Source of the DNA: Rhodanobacter fulvus Jip2
GTDB lineage: Bacteria > Pseudomonadota > Gammaproteobacteria > Xanthomonadales > Rhodanobacteraceae
Assembly (NCBI RefSeq): GCF_000264315.1
Contig: NZ_AJXU01000007.1
Span: 108,600 to 172,599 of the forward strand
DNA: 64,000 nucleotides
Direction: 5' to 3'
Positions 1 through 8,403 of this stretch are shown here, in pieces. The first letter of the stretch is position 1, and every line of letters begins with the position of its first letter. A model generated the notes under the pieces. It saw only the letters and a list, made by a program, of their open reading frames with translations. It searched no databases and was not told the DNA's origin. The position numbers and the translations under genes are program-made.

Positions 1-106
1 ACCCTGATCCACTGACCCACGCCATCGCGTCGCGCATCATTCGGCACCGGCAACCCCTTCCCGCGCCGCACTTGCGGCAAAATGGCGGTACTGAATGGAG
101 AACATG

Positions 107-691
107 ATGACCGAATCACCGAGCCCGCTGTCCGGCCGCCCGCTGCTGCTGGTCGACGATGACGTCACCTTCGTTCGCGTGCTGGCACGCGCACTGGGCT
201 CGCGCGGTTTCGAGGTCATCACCGCCACCAGCTTCGACGAGGCCCGCGCGCTGGCGCGCCGGCATCATCCGCGCTACTGCGTGCTCGACCTGAAACTGGG
301 CGAGGACAACGGCCTGCGGCTGATCCCCGAACTGCACACCCTGGTGCCGGACATCCGCGTGTTGCTGCTGACTGGCTACGCCTCGATCGCCACCGCGGTG
401 GAGGCGATCAAGCGCGGCGCCCACGACTACCTGGCCAAGCCGGTGGACGCGGACGCGGTGGTGCGCGCCCTGCTCGATGGCGACAACGACAGCGACGACA
501 GCGACCTGCCCGACGCGCCGGAGCAGCCGCTGGCGCTGCGCCGGCTGGAGTGGGAACACATCCAGCGCGTGCTGACCGAATGCGACGGCAACATCTCCGA
601 GACCGCCCGTCGGCTCGGCATGCATCGCCGCACGCTGCAGCGCAAGCTGAGCAAGCACCCGGTGCGCGAACGCCCCGACCGCGACGACTGA
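107..691 (+). CDS. RegA/PrrA/ActR-family response regulator
   Basis: Two-component regulator of the redox-responsive RegA/PrrA family: an N-terminal receiver (VDDD acidic pocket, phospho-acceptor Asp in VLDLKLGEDNG at about residue 61, conserved Lys in YLAKPVD), an acidic Asp/Ser linker, and a Fis-type helix-turn-helix at the C-terminus (ISETARRLGMHRRTLQRKL). The length of 194 residues is typical. An ATG exists 12 bases upstream (95), but GGAG at 97-100 lies six bases before the ATG at 107, so 107 is preferred. The partner RegB/PrrB sensor kinase is not seen and may lie upstream of the window; bases 1-94 hold no gene I can support. Confidence 0.88.
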   Translation: MTESPSPLSGRPLLLVDDDVTFVRVLARALGSRGFEVITATSFDEARALARRHHPRYCVLDLKLGEDNGLRLIPELHTLVPDIRVLLLTGYASIATAVEAIKRGAHDYLAKPVDADAVVRALLDGDNDSDDSDLPDAPEQPLALRRLEWEHIQRVLTECDGNISETARRLGMHRRTLQRKLSKHPVRERPDRDD

Positions 692-706
692 TCGCGCGCT
701 CCCTTG

Positions 707-785
707 TGTGGGAGCGACTTCAGTCGCGATGCTCTTGCTCTGGAGCCTTGGCGCAGAAGCATCGCGGCTGAAGCCGCTCCCACAG
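707..785. repeat. REP-type inverted pair (copy 1)
   Basis: GTGGGAGCGACTTCAGTCGCGATGC (708-732) and its near-complement GCATCGCGGCTGAAGCCGCTCCCAC (759-783) face each other across a 26-base spacer. Each arm also holds a smaller palindrome (GCGACTTCAGTCGC). The same element occurs at 4970-5092 and inside valS at 53115-53191. It lies in the spacer between the response regulator and the TonB-dependent receptor. Confidence 0.9.
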
Positions 786-919
786 AATCTCCCGCGGGCA
801 CCTTTCGCCATGCCCGCGCGTCCCATCAACGTCCGCACCCCACTGCGACAACGCGCCACCTTTTGCGTGCGCGCCATCGGACTATCCTTGCAACCCTAGA
901 CCCCCATCCAGAGTTCCGC

Positions 920-3163
920 TTGAACGCCTTCCCGCTCGGTCTGTGCGCAGCCGCACTCGCGATCTCCACCAGCCCGGCGATGGCCAGCGGGCCCGCCGTG
1001 GCAGCCACCACACTGGCACCGGTCTCGGTCCACGCCAGCGACACCCAGGTGATGAGCACCGAAAGCGTGCAGGTGCGGATCGACCGAACCCAGCTGCAGC
1101 AACAGAACGTCAGCGACAGCGCCGACGCGCTGAAATACGCGCCGAACATGATCGTGCGCAAACGCTATATCGGCGACCCCAACGCGGTCATCAGCGGCCG
1201 CAACACCGGCACCCTGCAAAGTGCGCGCAGCCTGCTCTACGCCGACGGCCTGCTGCTTTCCAACCTGATGACCAATGGCTGGGACGGCGCGCCGCGCTGG
1301 GGCATGGTGGCGCCGCAGGAGATCGGCGCGGTCGACATCCTGTACGGTCCGTATTCCGCGCTGTACCCGGGCAACTCGCTGGGCACCACCGTGCTGATCC
1401 ACACCATCCTGCCGAACCGCCTGATGGCCAGCGCCAGCTCGCAATTCTTCAGCCAGGATTACCGCGACGCGTACGGCGCCGCCGGCCGCTACAACGGCCA
1501 TCAGCTTTCCGCCACGTTGGGCAACCGGCAAGGTCGCTGGAGCTGGCTGGTATCGGTGAACCGGCTCGACAACCACGGCCAGCCCATGCAATACGCCACC
1601 GCGCGCGCCGGTGGCGATGCCACCGCCGCAGTGCCGGTGACTGGCGCCACGCCAGACCGCAATCCCAACGGTTCGCCGCGGCTGGTCTATGGCGCCAACA
1701 CCATCGAGCACACGGTACAGACGCAGGCCAAGCTGAAGCTGGGCGTGAAACTTGCCGAGCACGTCGATGCCCTGTTCACCCTCGGCTGGTGGCACAACCG
1801 CGCCGACGACCGCACGCGCAGCCTGATCCGCAATGCGGCCGGCGAACTCGTCGACGAAGGCGTCATCAGCGCCGACGGGAAGATCTGGACCTTGCCATCC
1901 AGCGGTCTGGCCCCGTCCTCAGCCAGCGACGCCCACGCGCTCTACGGCATCGAGCTCAACGGCAAATTCGACAACGACTGGCGTTGGACGGCTGTCGCCA
2001 GCCACTACGATTTCCTGCGTTCGCAAAGCCGCAACGCGCTCACCCCGACCGGCGCCGCCGGCACCGTGGCCGACAAGGGCGGCTCGGGCTGGGACACGTT
2101 CGACCTGCGCAGTTCCGGCCCGGTCGGCGACAACCATATGCTCTACGCCGGCGTGCATGGCGATCGCTATCTGCTGGATTCGCGCGTGCGCAACAGCAGC
2201 CAGTGGTGGACGGGCGCCGCCGATGGCCCTCTGATCAGCAGCTTCGCCGGCCGCACCCAGACGCGCGCGGCCTACCTGCAGGACGTGTGGGCGCTTGCGC
2301 CAGCCTGGGCGCTCACCGTGGGTGGGCGGTTGGAACAGTGGCGCGCCTATGGCGGCGTGCTGGGCAATGCCGACGGCAGCCTGCGTTACGCCGATCGCCA
2401 GCGTACCGATTTCTCACCCAAGGCGTCGCTGGCCTGGGATTTCGCCGGCGACTGGCAACTGCGGCTGGCCTACGGCAAGGCGGTGCGCTACCCCACCGTA
2501 TCGGAGCTGTTCCAGGGTTCGATCTCGGCCAACGCCATCGTCAACAACAATCCCGCGCTGCGCCCCGAGCGCGACCGATCCGCCGATCTCACCCTCACCC
2601 GCCAGCTGGACAAGGGCCACTGGCGCGTCTCGCTGTACCAGGATCGCATCGCCGATTCGCTGTATTCGCAAACCGACATCACCGTGACGCCCACCGTCAC
2701 CAGCGTGCAGAACATCGACCTCGTGCGCTCACGCGGCATCGAGGGCGAGCTCACGCTGACGGACGTCTGGACGTCCGGACTGGATATCTCCGCCAGCCTC
2801 GCGCTCAACGATGCCAAGACCTTGCGCGATCGCCAGTTCCCCCGGGCCGAAGGCAACTATTTCCCGCGCATTCCCAGGCTTCGCGCCAACCTGTTCGCGG
2901 ACTACCGCTTCGCGCCCGGCTGGGACGCCTCATTGGGCGTGCGCCGCTCCGGCCGCCAGTACGGCACACTGGACAACAGCGATTTCGTCGACACGTACGG
3001 CGCGGTCAGCGCGTTCACCGTGGTCGACGCCAAACTGCGCTGGGCCTTCGCGCCGCACTGGACCGCTTCACTGGGCGTGGACAATCTCACCGATACTCAT
3101 TACTGGGTTTATCACCCCTACGCCGGCCGAACCTGGTTCGGCGAGTTGCGCTGGGAGCTGTAA
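920..3163 (+). CDS. TonB-dependent outer-membrane receptor
   Basis: Outer-membrane beta-barrel transporter, 747 residues. The first ~22 residues look like a signal peptide ending in AMA, followed by a TonB-box-like stretch (LAPVSVHA), a plug domain to about residue 150 (VRIDRTQL, SGRNTG, VDILYGPYSALYPGNS) and a 22-strand-type barrel with a C-terminal strand ending RTWFGELRWEL. The TTG start at 920 is chosen because it gives a signal peptide; the reading frame stays open to 704 but that extension lies in the REP element. The receptor is followed on the same strand by a secreted propeller with Cys/His motifs and a thioredoxin-like protein, so a metal or metal complex is a reasonable substrate guess, but the barrel sequence alone does not show it. 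Confidence 0.85.
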   Translation: MNAFPLGLCAAALAISTSPAMASGPAVAATTLAPVSVHASDTQVMSTESVQVRIDRTQLQQQNVSDSADALKYAPNMIVRKRYIGDPNAVISGRNTGTLQSARSLLYADGLLLSNLMTNGWDGAPRWGMVAPQEIGAVDILYGPYSALYPGNSLGTTVLIHTILPNRLMASASSQFFSQDYRDAYGAAGRYNGHQLSATLGNRQGRWSWLVSVNRLDNHGQPMQYATARAGGDATAAVPVTGATPDRNPNGSPRLVYGANTIEHTVQTQAKLKLGVKLAEHVDALFTLGWWHNRADDRTRSLIRNAAGELVDEGVISADGKIWTLPSSGLAPSSASDAHALYGIELNGKFDNDWRWTAVASHYDFLRSQSRNALTPTGAAGTVADKGGSGWDTFDLRSSGPVGDNHMLYAGVHGDRYLLDSRVRNSSQWWTGAADGPLISSFAGRTQTRAAYLQDVWALAPAWALTVGGRLEQWRAYGGVLGNADGSLRYADRQRTDFSPKASLAWDFAGDWQLRLAYGKAVRYPTVSELFQGSISANAIVNNNPALRPERDRSADLTLTRQLDKGHWRVSLYQDRIADSLYSQTDITVTPTVTSVQNIDLVRSRGIEGELTLTDVWTSGLDISASLALNDAKTLRDRQFPRAEGNYFPRIPRLRANLFADYRFAPGWDASLGVRRSGRQYGTLDNSDFVDTYGAVSAFTVVDAKLRWAFAPHWTASLGVDNLTDTHYWVYHPYAGRTWFGELRWEL

Positions 3164-3170
3164 ACGCTTT

Positions 3171-3279
3171 CGCTCCTCCCCCTGCTCTGCAGGGGGAGGT
3201 TGGGAGGGGGTAAGGCTTTTGATTTTCCAATCAAGATCAACCCCTCCCCAACCCTCCCCTGCTTTGCAGGGGAGGGAGC
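3171..3279. repeat. Imperfect inverted repeat, MITE-like
   Basis: Two ~40-base arms, GCTCCTCCCCCTGCTCTGCA... at 3171 and its imperfect complement ending ...TGCAGGGGAGGGAGC at 3279, each with an internal CCCCTGC-GCAGGGG hairpin. They enclose an AT-richer core. The element sits between the receptor gene and the propeller gene and could reduce read-through between them. A similar architecture is seen at 58925-59081. Confidence 0.7.
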
Positions 3280-3303
3280 AAAAGCCCACTTCGAGGGAAT
3301 CTG

Positions 3304-4470
3304 ATGCGCCGACTTCTCTTCATGCTGATTTACCTGCTGTCGCCACTTGCGTGCGCGCACGACATGGGCCACATGGCGAAGGCACCCGAGCTGGGCGCCA
3401 GCGCGGCGTTCGACAGCCATGGCCGTTTGTGGGTGGTCGATGCGGCCAACGGCCACGTGCGGCTGCGGCATTCCGACGATGACGGCCACAGCCTGAGCAC
3501 ACCCGTCGCGGTCAACGCCGAACCCGAACGGATCTACGCCGAGGGTGAAAACCGGCCCAAGCTGGCGTTCGGTCCGCATGACGAGATCTACGTGAGCTGG
3601 TCGCAGCCACGCGCCAAACCATGGACAGGCTTCGTGCGATTCGCCCGCTCGCTGGATGGCGGCGCGCACTTCTCCACCCCCATCACCGTGCACCACGACC
3701 GCGCCGAAATCACCCACCGTTTCGACGCGCTGGCGGTCGATGGCAACGGCCGCATCGTGGTGGCATGGATCGACAAGCGCGACCTGCTGGCCGCGGAAGC
3801 CGCCAAGAAACCGTACCTGGGCGCGGCGGTGTACTACAGCTGGTCCGACGATGGCGGCGCCACCTTCGTCCCCGAACACAAGCTGGTCGACCAGAGCTGC
3901 GAATGCTGCCGCATCGCCCTGGCAACGACACCGCAAGGCGACGTCGCCGCCTTCTTCCGCAGCATCTATGGCGACAACATCCGCGACCACGGCTACGCGG
4001 TGCTGACCACGCAAGGGAAAGCCGCAACGGCCACACGCGCCACCTTCAGCGACTGGCACATCGCTGGCTGCCCGCATCACGGCCCGGGCCTGGCCATCGG
4101 CGCAGACGGCACCCGCCACGCCGTGTGGTACGAGGCAAAGACACAGCCCACGATCTGGTACGGCCAGCTCGATCCCGGCCACGCGCCCCATCACCGGCAG
4201 GCCATCGCCACCGCCGGCGCCAGCCATGCCGACGTGGCGGTACACGGCCATGATGTCTGGGTGGTGTGGAACCAGGTCAGCGCCTCAGGCTACGCGCTGG
4301 CGCTGCGCCATTCCACCGATAACGGCGCGCATTTCGGCCCCGCCCGCGATATCGCCCACAGCACCGTCGCCGTTGGCTCGCCGCAACTGCTGCAGAAAAA
4401 CGGGCACGTGTTCGTGGCATGGAACACCGCCGATGGCTTCCGCCTGATCGCCACGGAATCCATGCCATGA
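3304..4470 (+). CDS. Secreted Asp-box (sialidase-like) beta-propeller with CxCC motif
   Basis: Predicted exported 388-residue protein. The signal peptide ends LACA, which would leave His19 as the mature N-terminus (HDMGHM). Four Asp-box repeats, S-x-D-x-G-x-x-F/L, are visible: SDDDGHSL (57), SLDGGAHF (116), SDDGGATF (181) and STDNGAHF (337), as in sialidase/BNR propellers. The arginine triad of true sialidases is not evident, so the enzymatic label would be unsafe. A CECC motif (199-202) and CPHH (256-259) add possible metal ligands. SD GAGGGA at 3293-3298. Its stop overlaps the start of the thioredoxin-like gene (ATGA), so the two are translationally coupled. I infer a role in periplasmic metal capture with the upstream receptor. 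Confidence 0.8.
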   Translation: MRRLLFMLIYLLSPLACAHDMGHMAKAPELGASAAFDSHGRLWVVDAANGHVRLRHSDDDGHSLSTPVAVNAEPERIYAEGENRPKLAFGPHDEIYVSWSQPRAKPWTGFVRFARSLDGGAHFSTPITVHHDRAEITHRFDALAVDGNGRIVVAWIDKRDLLAAEAAKKPYLGAAVYYSWSDDGGATFVPEHKLVDQSCECCRIALATTPQGDVAAFFRSIYGDNIRDHGYAVLTTQGKAATATRATFSDWHIAGCPHHGPGLAIGADGTRHAVWYEAKTQPTIWYGQLDPGHAPHHRQAIATAGASHADVAVHGHDVWVVWNQVSASGYALALRHSTDNGAHFGPARDIAHSTVAVGSPQLLQKNGHVFVAWNTADGFRLIATESMP

Positions 4471-4928
4471 AACGCCTGCTGGCCCTCTTGCTGCTGGTGA
4501 TGCCGACCCTCGTCAGCGCCGCCTCATTGCAACCGCTGGCGGCCACCGACGTGCCGGCACTGCTGCAGCCACCCGCCCACGGCGAGCGCATCATCGCGCT
4601 CTGGTCACTGGACTGCGCCTACTGCGAATCCAATCTGGAAGCGTTGGCAGCCTTGCAACGTGCGCATCCGAAGTCGATTGAACTGATCACCGTGACCACG
4701 GACGACATCACCGCCCAGCGCCCGGCGATCGAAGCACGCCTGCACAAGATGAAGATGGCCACCTACCCCGCCCGCGCCTACGCCGAAGCCACCCCGCAAC
4801 GCATCAATTTCCTGCTCGACTCGAACTGGGGCGGAGAGACTCCCCGTGTCCTGGTGATCCGCGCCGACGGCAGCCGCACCGGCGTCAGTGGCGCGTTGAC
4901 GCCTGCGCAGTTGCACAAGATTCGATAG
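4467..4928 (+). CDS. Periplasmic thioredoxin-fold protein
   Basis: Exported TlpA/thioredoxin-like protein, 153 residues, with a signal peptide ending VSA and a redox motif C50-A-Y-C53 in the usual position after a WSLDC strand. A cis-proline-like segment (GGETPRVLVI) is present near residue 128. It starts at the ATG overlapping the TGA of the propeller gene; the frame extends upstream but not with a signal peptide. The coupling suggests that it keeps the Cys motif (CECC) of the propeller reduced or helps metallate it; this is inference. It is shorter than typical TlpA and has no membrane anchor beyond the signal peptide. Confidence 0.8.
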   Translation: MKRLLALLLLVMPTLVSAASLQPLAATDVPALLQPPAHGERIIALWSLDCAYCESNLEALAALQRAHPKSIELITVTTDDITAQRPAIEARLHKMKMATYPARAYAEATPQRINFLLDSNWGGETPRVLVIRADGSRTGVSGALTPAQLHKIR

Positions 4929-4969
4929 GCAGCGCTACGGACGGCTTCAGCCGCCGCGCTCCCGCTGTC

Positions 4970-5092
4970 TGTGGGAGCGACTTCAGTCGCGACGCTTTTG
5001 CTCTTGAATCTGACTGCAGAGCAAGAGCATCGCGCACAGGGTGCGCTCCTGCACAAACAACAAGGGCATCGCGGCTGGGGCCGCTCCCACAA
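4970..5092. repeat. REP-type inverted element (copy 2, composite)
   Basis: GTGGGAGCGACTTCAGTCGCGACGC at 4971-4995 and GGCATCGCGGCTGGGGCCGCTCCCAC at 5065-5090 form the outer pair. Between them lies a second half-element (GAGCATCGCGCACAGGGTGCGCTCCTGCAC, about 5024-5053), so the copy is composite. It precedes the CoA-transferase gene by about 80 bases. Confidence 0.85.
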
Positions 5093-5174
5093 GGCCCGAT
5101 TCAGCAGGCGGAAAGCTCGTCGAACCATTCCGTCGTATTCTTGCGAGACGACTCTTCCTGCAGGAATACGTGCA

Positions 5175-6533
5175 ATGGACAAGGTTTATCCCAGCGCCAC
5201 GCAAGCCCTCGACGGCCTGCTGTTCGACGGCATGACGATCGCGGCCGGTGGCTTTGGCTTGTGCGGCATCCCCGAAAACCTGATCGGCGCCTTGCTGGAG
5301 GCCGGCACCAAAGACCTGACCATCGTCGGCAACAACGCCGGCGTGGATGATTTCGGCATGGGCCCGCTGCTGAAGACCCACCAGGTGAAGCGCGTATACG
5401 CCTCGTACGTGGGCGAGAACAAGGAGTTCGAGCGGCAGACGCTGGCCGGCGAGCTGGAGCTGCACCTCACCCCGCAAGGCACGCTGGCCGAGAAACTGCG
5501 CGCGGGCGGCGCCGGTATCCCGGGGTTCTACACGCGCACCGCGTTCGGCACCAAGCTGGCCGAGGGCAAGGAAACCAAGGTGTTCGGCGACAAGGAATAT
5601 GTGCTGGAGGAAGCCATCCACGCCGACCTGTCGATCGTGAAAGCATGGAAGGGCGACGCCCACGGCAACCTGGTGTTCCGCGAGACCGCGCGCAACTTCA
5701 ACCCGATGATCGCCACCTGCGGCAAGGCCTGCGTGGCCGAGGTGGAGCACCTGGTGCCGGTGGGCGAGCTGGACCCGAACAACATCCATGTGCCGGGCAT
5801 CTACGTCGACCGCATCGTGCAGGGCGAAAAGTACGAAAAGCGAATCGAATTCCGCACGCTGGCCGGCGTGGCGGCGGGCAAGGAGAACCCCACCCGCGTG
5901 GCGATGGCCAAGCGCGCGGCGCAGGAACTGCGCGACGGCTTCTACGTGAACCTCGGCATCGGCATTCCCACCATGGTGGCCAACCACATTCCCGAGGGCG
6001 TCAGCGTCACCCTGCAATCGGAGAACGGCTTGCTTGGCATCGGTCCGTTCCCCACCGAGGATCAGCTCGATCCGGACCTGATCAACGCCGGCAAACAGAC
6101 CATCACCACCCTGCCCGGTTCCAGCTTCTTCTCCAGTGCCGATTCCTTCGCGATGATCCGCGGCGGCCATATCGACCTGTCGATCCTGGGCGGCCTGGAA
6201 GTCTCCGCGCACGGCGATCTGGCCAACTGGATGGTGCCGGGCAAGATGGTGAAAGGCCCCGGCGGGGCGATGGATCTGGTCAGCGGCGTGAAGCGCGTGG
6301 TGGTGCTGATGGAGCACTGTGCGAAGGACGGCAGCCCCAAGATCAAGGATCAATGCGACCTGCCGCTCACCGGCAAACAGGTGGTGGACCTGATCATCAC
6401 CGACCTGTGCGTGTTCGAGGTGGCCAAGGGCAAGGGCCTGACGCTGATCGAGCTCAATGACGGCGTCACGCTGGAAGACGTGAAGGCGAAGACCGGCTGC
6501 GCGTTTGCCGTTTCGCCATCGCTCCAGCACTGA
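5175..6533 (+). CDS. Fused alpha-beta 3-oxoacid CoA-transferase
   Basis: Single 452-residue chain that carries both halves of a succinyl-CoA:3-ketoacid-type CoA-transferase. Residues 1 to about 230 match the alpha subunit ([35 protein letters not shown]); residues from about 245 match the beta subunit ([21 protein letters not shown]). The catalytic glutamate lies in SENG at residue 283. In most bacteria, including Xanthomonas, these are two genes; the mammalian enzyme is fused in the same order. It transfers CoA between an acyl-CoA and acetoacetate in ketone-body/short-chain acid use. Start ATG 5175 with AGGA nine bases upstream; the open frame continues into the REP element and was rejected. 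Confidence 0.92.
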   Translation: MDKVYPSATQALDGLLFDGMTIAAGGFGLCGIPENLIGALLEAGTKDLTIVGNNAGVDDFGMGPLLKTHQVKRVYASYVGENKEFERQTLAGELELHLTPQGTLAEKLRAGGAGIPGFYTRTAFGTKLAEGKETKVFGDKEYVLEEAIHADLSIVKAWKGDAHGNLVFRETARNFNPMIATCGKACVAEVEHLVPVGELDPNNIHVPGIYVDRIVQGEKYEKRIEFRTLAGVAAGKENPTRVAMAKRAAQELRDGFYVNLGIGIPTMVANHIPEGVSVTLQSENGLLGIGPFPTEDQLDPDLINAGKQTITTLPGSSFFSSADSFAMIRGGHIDLSILGGLEVSAHGDLANWMVPGKMVKGPGGAMDLVSGVKRVVVLMEHCAKDGSPKIKDQCDLPLTGKQVVDLIITDLCVFEVAKGKGLTLIELNDGVTLEDVKAKTGCAFAVSPSLQH

Positions 6534-6557
6534 AGGCACGCGATGTCCGCTGTCGGG

Positions 6558-7553
6558 CTAGCTCGGCAGCGGATGCGGAAAGCGGATGCGTGCGATGTTC
6601 TCGTGACCCGGATGGGTCTGCAGCTCCAGCGGCCAGTCGAAGCGGTCGCTGATGCGCTGGGCGATGGCCAGTTCGAAGCCATGCCGGTCGGCGCCGTGCA
6701 TCCGCTTGGGATGGGCGTCATCCACCGGTTGCACCGACTCGTGATTGCTGACGCTGACCACGCCAGGCGTCACGGTGATCATGACGCGGCCCTGTTCGGT
6801 CTGCTGGCAGGCGTTGCGGATCAACTGCCAGCACAGAACCGAGAATGCCCGTGAGGAGCCTTCCAGCGCGAACCGTGCGGGTTCTTCCAGTTCCAGTTCG
6901 ATCGGCCGGCCCACCAGCAGTTCGCGGGCCGATTGCAGCTCCTGCCGCAACACGTCGTTGACCACGAAGCGTTCGTTGTCGATGACGGTGTCCGACTCGC
7001 GCGCCAGAATCAGCAGGGCTTCGACCAGCACTTCCATCTCGCGGGTGGCGCGGCGGATGCGCTTCACCGAGCGCTTGCCGAAATCAGTCAAACCCTCTTC
7101 GTCGGCAAGCATGTCCACCGACATCTTGATCACGGTGAGCGGGCTGCGCAGTTCGTGGCTGGCGTCGCGGGTGAAGTTGCGCTCGCGCTGGTTGTAGCCG
7201 GCGATGCGGGTGGCGAACCCGTGCAGCCCGCGCGCCAGCGACGCCACGTCGGCGTCGGTATGGGTCGACAGCTTGTGCAGCTGCAGCGCATTCGGGTCGG
7301 GCTGCTGTCCATCCCACCCCGCGACCAACCGGGCCAGCGCCCGCACCGGTCGCCATTCGCGGCGGGTGGCGAACCAGCCCAGTATGGTGGTGATAACGAT
7401 GACGGTGACGACCGCGAGCGTCGGTGCCACGTCGTAAATGCCCATGATGCAGATGATCACGACGGCCACGAATTGCAGGCCGAACACCCAGGCGATGCGC
7501 CGGCGGAAGGCGCCCACCCGGTAGGTGGGCGTCGTTTTCACCCTTTCGTCCAT
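6558..7553 (-). CDS. Sensor histidine kinase (membrane, short sensor)
   Basis: Partner of the adjacent OmpR-type regulator, 331 residues. Two closely spaced membrane helices (about 19-38 and 42-62) leave almost no periplasmic domain. A cytoplasmic linker leads to the H-box, ASHELRSP with His133, and a catalytic domain with an N-box (QLIRNACQQ). The expected DxGxG G1 box is replaced by NHESVQP and the G2 region reads HGFELAI, so ATP binding may be weak or altered. Start ATG 7553 is 19 bases after the regulator stop; a longer open frame would overlap the regulator. It probably senses a membrane or cytoplasmic signal. Confidence 0.88.
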   Translation of the reverse strand: MDERVKTTPTYRVGAFRRRIAWVFGLQFVAVVIICIMGIYDVAPTLAVVTVIVITTILGWFATRREWRPVRALARLVAGWDGQQPDPNALQLHKLSTHTDADVASLARGLHGFATRIAGYNQRERNFTRDASHELRSPLTVIKMSVDMLADEEGLTDFGKRSVKRIRRATREMEVLVEALLILARESDTVIDNERFVVNDVLRQELQSARELLVGRPIELELEEPARFALEGSSRAFSVLCWQLIRNACQQTEQGRVMITVTPGVVSVSNHESVQPVDDAHPKRMHGADRHGFELAIAQRISDRFDWPLELQTHPGHENIARIRFPHPLPS

Positions 7554-7572
7554 TGACTTCGCCGTGTCGGTA

Positions 7573-8304
7573 TCAAGCCGTCTGGGCGGACAGCGCCACC
7601 TCCGAATCGAGATCTGCGAGGCGGTAGCCGGCCGAATGAATGGTATGTAACAGGGGCCGTGGGAAGGGCTTGTCAATGACGCGACGCAAATTGTACAGAT
7701 GCGAACGCAAGGTGTCGGAGTCGGGCAAGGTGTCGCCCCAGATCTCGCGCTCGATATCGCGGCGACTGACCACGCGGGGTGATTCGCGCATCAGGATCGC
7801 CAGCAGCTTCAGGCCGATCGGGGACACGACCAGCTCCTGGCCATCGCGGGTCAGACGCAACGTGGCGGTGTCCAGGGTCATGTCGCCCACGGTGAGCACC
7901 TCGGTGGATACCTGGCGACGATCGCGGCGGATCAGGGCCCGCAGGCGCGCTTCCAGTTCGCGCACCTCGAACGGCTTCACCAGGTAGTCGTCGGCACCGG
8001 CTTCCAGGCCAACCAGCTTGTCGTCCAGCGTGTCGCGCGCGGTAAGCATCAGCACCGGCGTCGATTTCTGTGCCTCCTTGCGCAGCTTGCGACAGACCTC
8101 CAGCCCGTCCAGCCCCGGCAGCATCAGATCAAGCACGATCACGTCATAGCTGTTGGACACCGCCAGGTGCAGGCCGCTGACGCCATCGGCCGCGTAATCC
8201 ACGGAATAACCACGGCGTTCAAGGAATTCGCCCACCATCTCGGCGATCTGGCGATTGTCTTCGACCAACAGGATCAACCCGGCTTGCTCGTCGTGTACGG
8301 TCAT
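7573..8304 (-). CDS. OmpR/PhoB-family response regulator
   Basis: DNA-binding response regulator of 243 residues: receiver with acidic pair E15-D16, phospho-acceptor Asp59 (VLDLMLPGLDG), Thr in MLTARD and Lys in YLVKPF; then a winged-helix effector domain (SPIGLKLLAIL, RRDIEREIWG, DTLRSHLYNLRRVID, IHSAGYRL). First gene of a two-gene operon with the kinase on the minus strand. A perfect 6-base-arm palindrome lies 25 bases upstream of the start. The target genes cannot be read from the sequence. Confidence 0.93.
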   Translation of the reverse strand: MTVHDEQAGLILLVEDNRQIAEMVGEFLERRGYSVDYAADGVSGLHLAVSNSYDVIVLDLMLPGLDGLEVCRKLRKEAQKSTPVLMLTARDTLDDKLVGLEAGADDYLVKPFEVRELEARLRALIRRDRRQVSTEVLTVGDMTLDTATLRLTRDGQELVVSPIGLKLLAILMRESPRVVSRRDIEREIWGDTLPDSDTLRSHLYNLRRVIDKPFPRPLLHTIHSAGYRLADLDSEVALSAQTA

Positions 8305-8328
8305 ATAGTCGTCCTCGCGTTTAGTGGT

Positions 8329-8342
8329 TTCACAAATGTGAA
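8329..8342. promoter_or_regulatory. Palindrome upstream of the two-component operon
   Basis: TTCACA-AA-TGTGAA, perfect 6-base arms, about 25 bases before the regulator start codon, in an unusually AT-rich stretch for this window. The position fits an operator overlapping the promoter or leader. OmpR-type regulators usually bind direct repeats, so another factor may be involved. Confidence 0.35.
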
Positions 8343-8403
8343 GATCTAAACGGTTGCCTGGTGAGGGATGCGTGAAATGGCGGTGGAGGGCTCCGGGTAC
8401 CGT

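Noticed and set aside
704..919. N-terminal extension of the TonB-dependent receptor.
   Set aside because: It is translated from the REP element, lacks a signal peptide and would bury the real one.
3304..4470. Calling the Asp-box propeller an exo-alpha-sialidase.
   Set aside because: Asp-boxes are structural; the catalytic arginine triad and Tyr/Glu pair are not evident, and the Cys/His motifs and neighbours point elsewhere.
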